From positions 1-7,043 of the forward strand of contig CAJWLW010000259.1 of NCBI GenBank assembly GCA_913042885.1: DNA of 7,043 nt, written 5' to 3'. This document shows, one piece after another, positions 6,126 through 7,043 of this stretch. A model generated the notes under the pieces. It was given only the letters and a program-made list of their open reading frames with translations, was not told the DNA's origin and did not search any database. This stretch comes from an uncultured Lentisphaeria bacterium (GTDB lineage: Bacteria > Verrucomicrobiota > Lentisphaeria > JABSQK01 > CAJWLW01). The stretch's first letter is position 1. Each line of letters begins with the position of its first letter. The translations under genes were made by a program, and so were the position numbers.

Positions 6126-6944
6126 ATGACAACCGCCCAGAAACTGAACACCATCTCCCAGACAGACGTCGATTTTTTCTGGGAACACGGTTACCTGCAC
6201 ATCCCGCAGTTGTTTACGCCGGATGAGATCGATGAGTTGTCCGACGAGATGGATCGGCTGATGGAGGAATGGGCGATGCGGGACGCCGGCTGGAGCGGAG
6301 ACTGGCGCCGGGAGTACATGGATGAGGGGACGGAAAAGGTCTCGCAGCTTTGGGCCATGCACGACTTGTGGTACTATTCAGCGGCCTGGATGCGGTCCGT
6401 GACCCACCCACGGTTGGTTGGCGCCATGGTGGACCTGCTGGGGCCGGACGTCGAACTGCACCATTCCACGATGCATGTTAAACCGCCGGAGACCGGGCAC
6501 CCGTTTCCGATGCACCAGGACAACGCCTTTTACCAGCATACGGACAATCGCTACATCGACACGCTGGTGCACCTCGATGACACGTGTCACGAAAACGGTG
6601 AAATCCGCTTCATGGACGGCTCATTCAAGCTGGGTCCCCTGTCACACGTCCTGAAAACACGGGATGGCGACGATTGCACGCCGCATCTGCCGACCGATCA
6701 GTATAGCCTGACCGACACCGTCGCAGTACCGGCGAAGCGCGGCGACCTTGTCTGTTTCAATATTTTCGAAATCCACGGCTCACATATCAATACGACGGAC
6801 GTGCCGCGGCGGTTGGTACGGGTGGGGTACAGGCATCCCGAGAACATGCAGATTTGCGGTCAGAGTCACAACCGTCCAAGCTGGATTGTTGCCGGTCAGC
6901 GTCATTGCATCGGGGACCAGCAGGGGTTTACGACGGAAGTATGA
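6126..6944 (+). CDS. Phytanoyl-CoA dioxygenase (PhyH) family Fe(II)/2-oxoglutarate oxygenase 2
   Basis: Second PhyH-family oxygenase, 272 residues, with the family opening VDFFWEHGYLHIPQLFTPDE. The segment MHVKPPETGHPFPMHQDN contains Lys119 and the iron-binding HxD pair His130/Asp132; the distal iron ligand is His217 in EIHGSHIN, and the arginines at 228-229 (VPRRLVRVGY) bind 2-oxoglutarate. All ligands are present, so it should be active. It differs from PhyH 1 in its surroundings (HQD with KPPETG rather than HAD), an insertion rich in Trp and Met at about 45-90, and a C-terminal tail (about 235-272), so it is a different subfamily and not a recent duplicate. The substrate is unknown. Two ATGs are adjacent (6123 and 6126); AGGAG at 6116-6120 is 2 bases from the first and 5 from the second, favouring 6126. 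It lies downstream of the HEAT-like gene on the same strand. Confidence 0.9.
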   Translation: MTTAQKLNTISQTDVDFFWEHGYLHIPQLFTPDEIDELSDEMDRLMEEWAMRDAGWSGDWRREYMDEGTEKVSQLWAMHDLWYYSAAWMRSVTHPRLVGAMVDLLGPDVELHHSTMHVKPPETGHPFPMHQDNAFYQHTDNRYIDTLVHLDDTCHENGEIRFMDGSFKLGPLSHVLKTRDGDDCTPHLPTDQYSLTDTVAVPAKRGDLVCFNIFEIHGSHINTTDVPRRLVRVGYRHPENMQICGQSHNRPSWIVAGQRHCIGDQQGFTTEV

Positions 6945-7042
6945 AGAAATAGCGTCCGCGCCCGCTTTACTTTGCCCCCCACCTGGCGCGTGTCGATCAC
7001 CTCGACACGGATCCCGTCATCTGCCAGCCGTTTCGCGGCGGT
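6902..7042 (-). CDS. Possible 3' end of an unidentified minus-strand gene
   Basis: From the right edge the minus strand reads 46 codons to a TGA at 6904-6902; the first half, TAAKRLADDGIRVEVIDTRQ, looks like real alpha/beta protein (amphipathic helix then strand), loosely recalling anticodon-binding-like or Rossmann-like folds. The second half does not look like protein and would run 43 bases into the 3' end of PhyH 2. The change follows a run of six G (opposite C at 6975-6980). With one G fewer, the frame would end at TAA (6969-6967), 22 bases clear of PhyH 2. Either the gene ends there and the base run carries an error, or the overlap is real. The product is not recognised. Confidence 0.35.
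   Translation of the reverse strand, partial: TAAKRLADDGIRVEVIDTRQVGGKVKRARTLFLHTSVVNPCWSPMQ
6989..7009. repeat. Perfect 8-bp inverted repeat
   Basis: CGTGTCGA (6989-6996) and TCGACACG (7002-7009) flank a 5-base loop (TCACC). The stem is stable and GC-rich, but no T-run follows on either strand. It lies inside the probable end of the minus-strand coding sequence, and could help end transcription of the two converging genes or be coincidental. Confidence 0.4.
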
Positions 7043-7043
7043 C

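Noticed and set aside
4433..6944. The two PhyH genes as a recent tandem duplication
   Set aside because: Beyond the shared family opening and metal ligands, the motif contexts (HWHAD versus MHQDN), the middle regions and the C-termini differ throughout.

Overview
The window is a gene-dense, roughly 55-60% GC piece of a bacterial chromosome with no rRNA, tRNA, transposase, integrase, phage gene or CRISPR array. Its two unrelated-looking phytanoyl-CoA-dioxygenase (PhyH) family proteins, a large membrane M48 metallopeptidase and a membrane-anchored HEAT-like orphan recall environmental lineages rich in PhyH proteins (Planctomycetota, Latescibacterota or Poribacteria-like groups). That assignment is an inference from gene content only.

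Layout. 1-837 (minus): nearly complete purine nucleoside phosphorylase, cut by the window edge before its stop. About 838-970: divergent intergenic region. 971-1888 (plus): membrane-anchored alpha/beta hydrolase of the BEM46/ABHD13 type. 1889-1970: short convergent gap with no convincing terminator. 4433-5236, 4244-4429 and 1971-4247 (all minus, transcribed in that order): a tight probable operon of PhyH oxygenase 1, a 61-residue ORF resembling the beginning of a DUF899 protein, and a 758-residue M48 metallopeptidase. The gaps are 3 bases and then an ATGA stop/start overlap. A 13-codon leader ORF with its own good Shine-Dalgarno (5242-5283) sits just before PhyH 1. 5284-5464: AT-richer divergent control region. 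5465-6034 (plus): single-pass membrane protein with HEAT-like helices and no recognised family. 6064-6097: stem-loop. 6126-6944 (plus): PhyH oxygenase 2. 6945-7043: probable 3' end of a convergent minus-strand gene, perhaps with a frame error in a run of six G.

How it may work together. PNP (purine salvage) and the hydrolase look like independent single genes. The more interesting unit is 1971-6944: two Fe(II)/2-oxoglutarate oxygenases transcribed away from one shared control region, each with a membrane partner (M48 peptidase on one side, HEAT-like protein on the other). The substrates of both oxygenases and the target of the peptidase cannot be read from the sequence, so a joint function is only a hypothesis.
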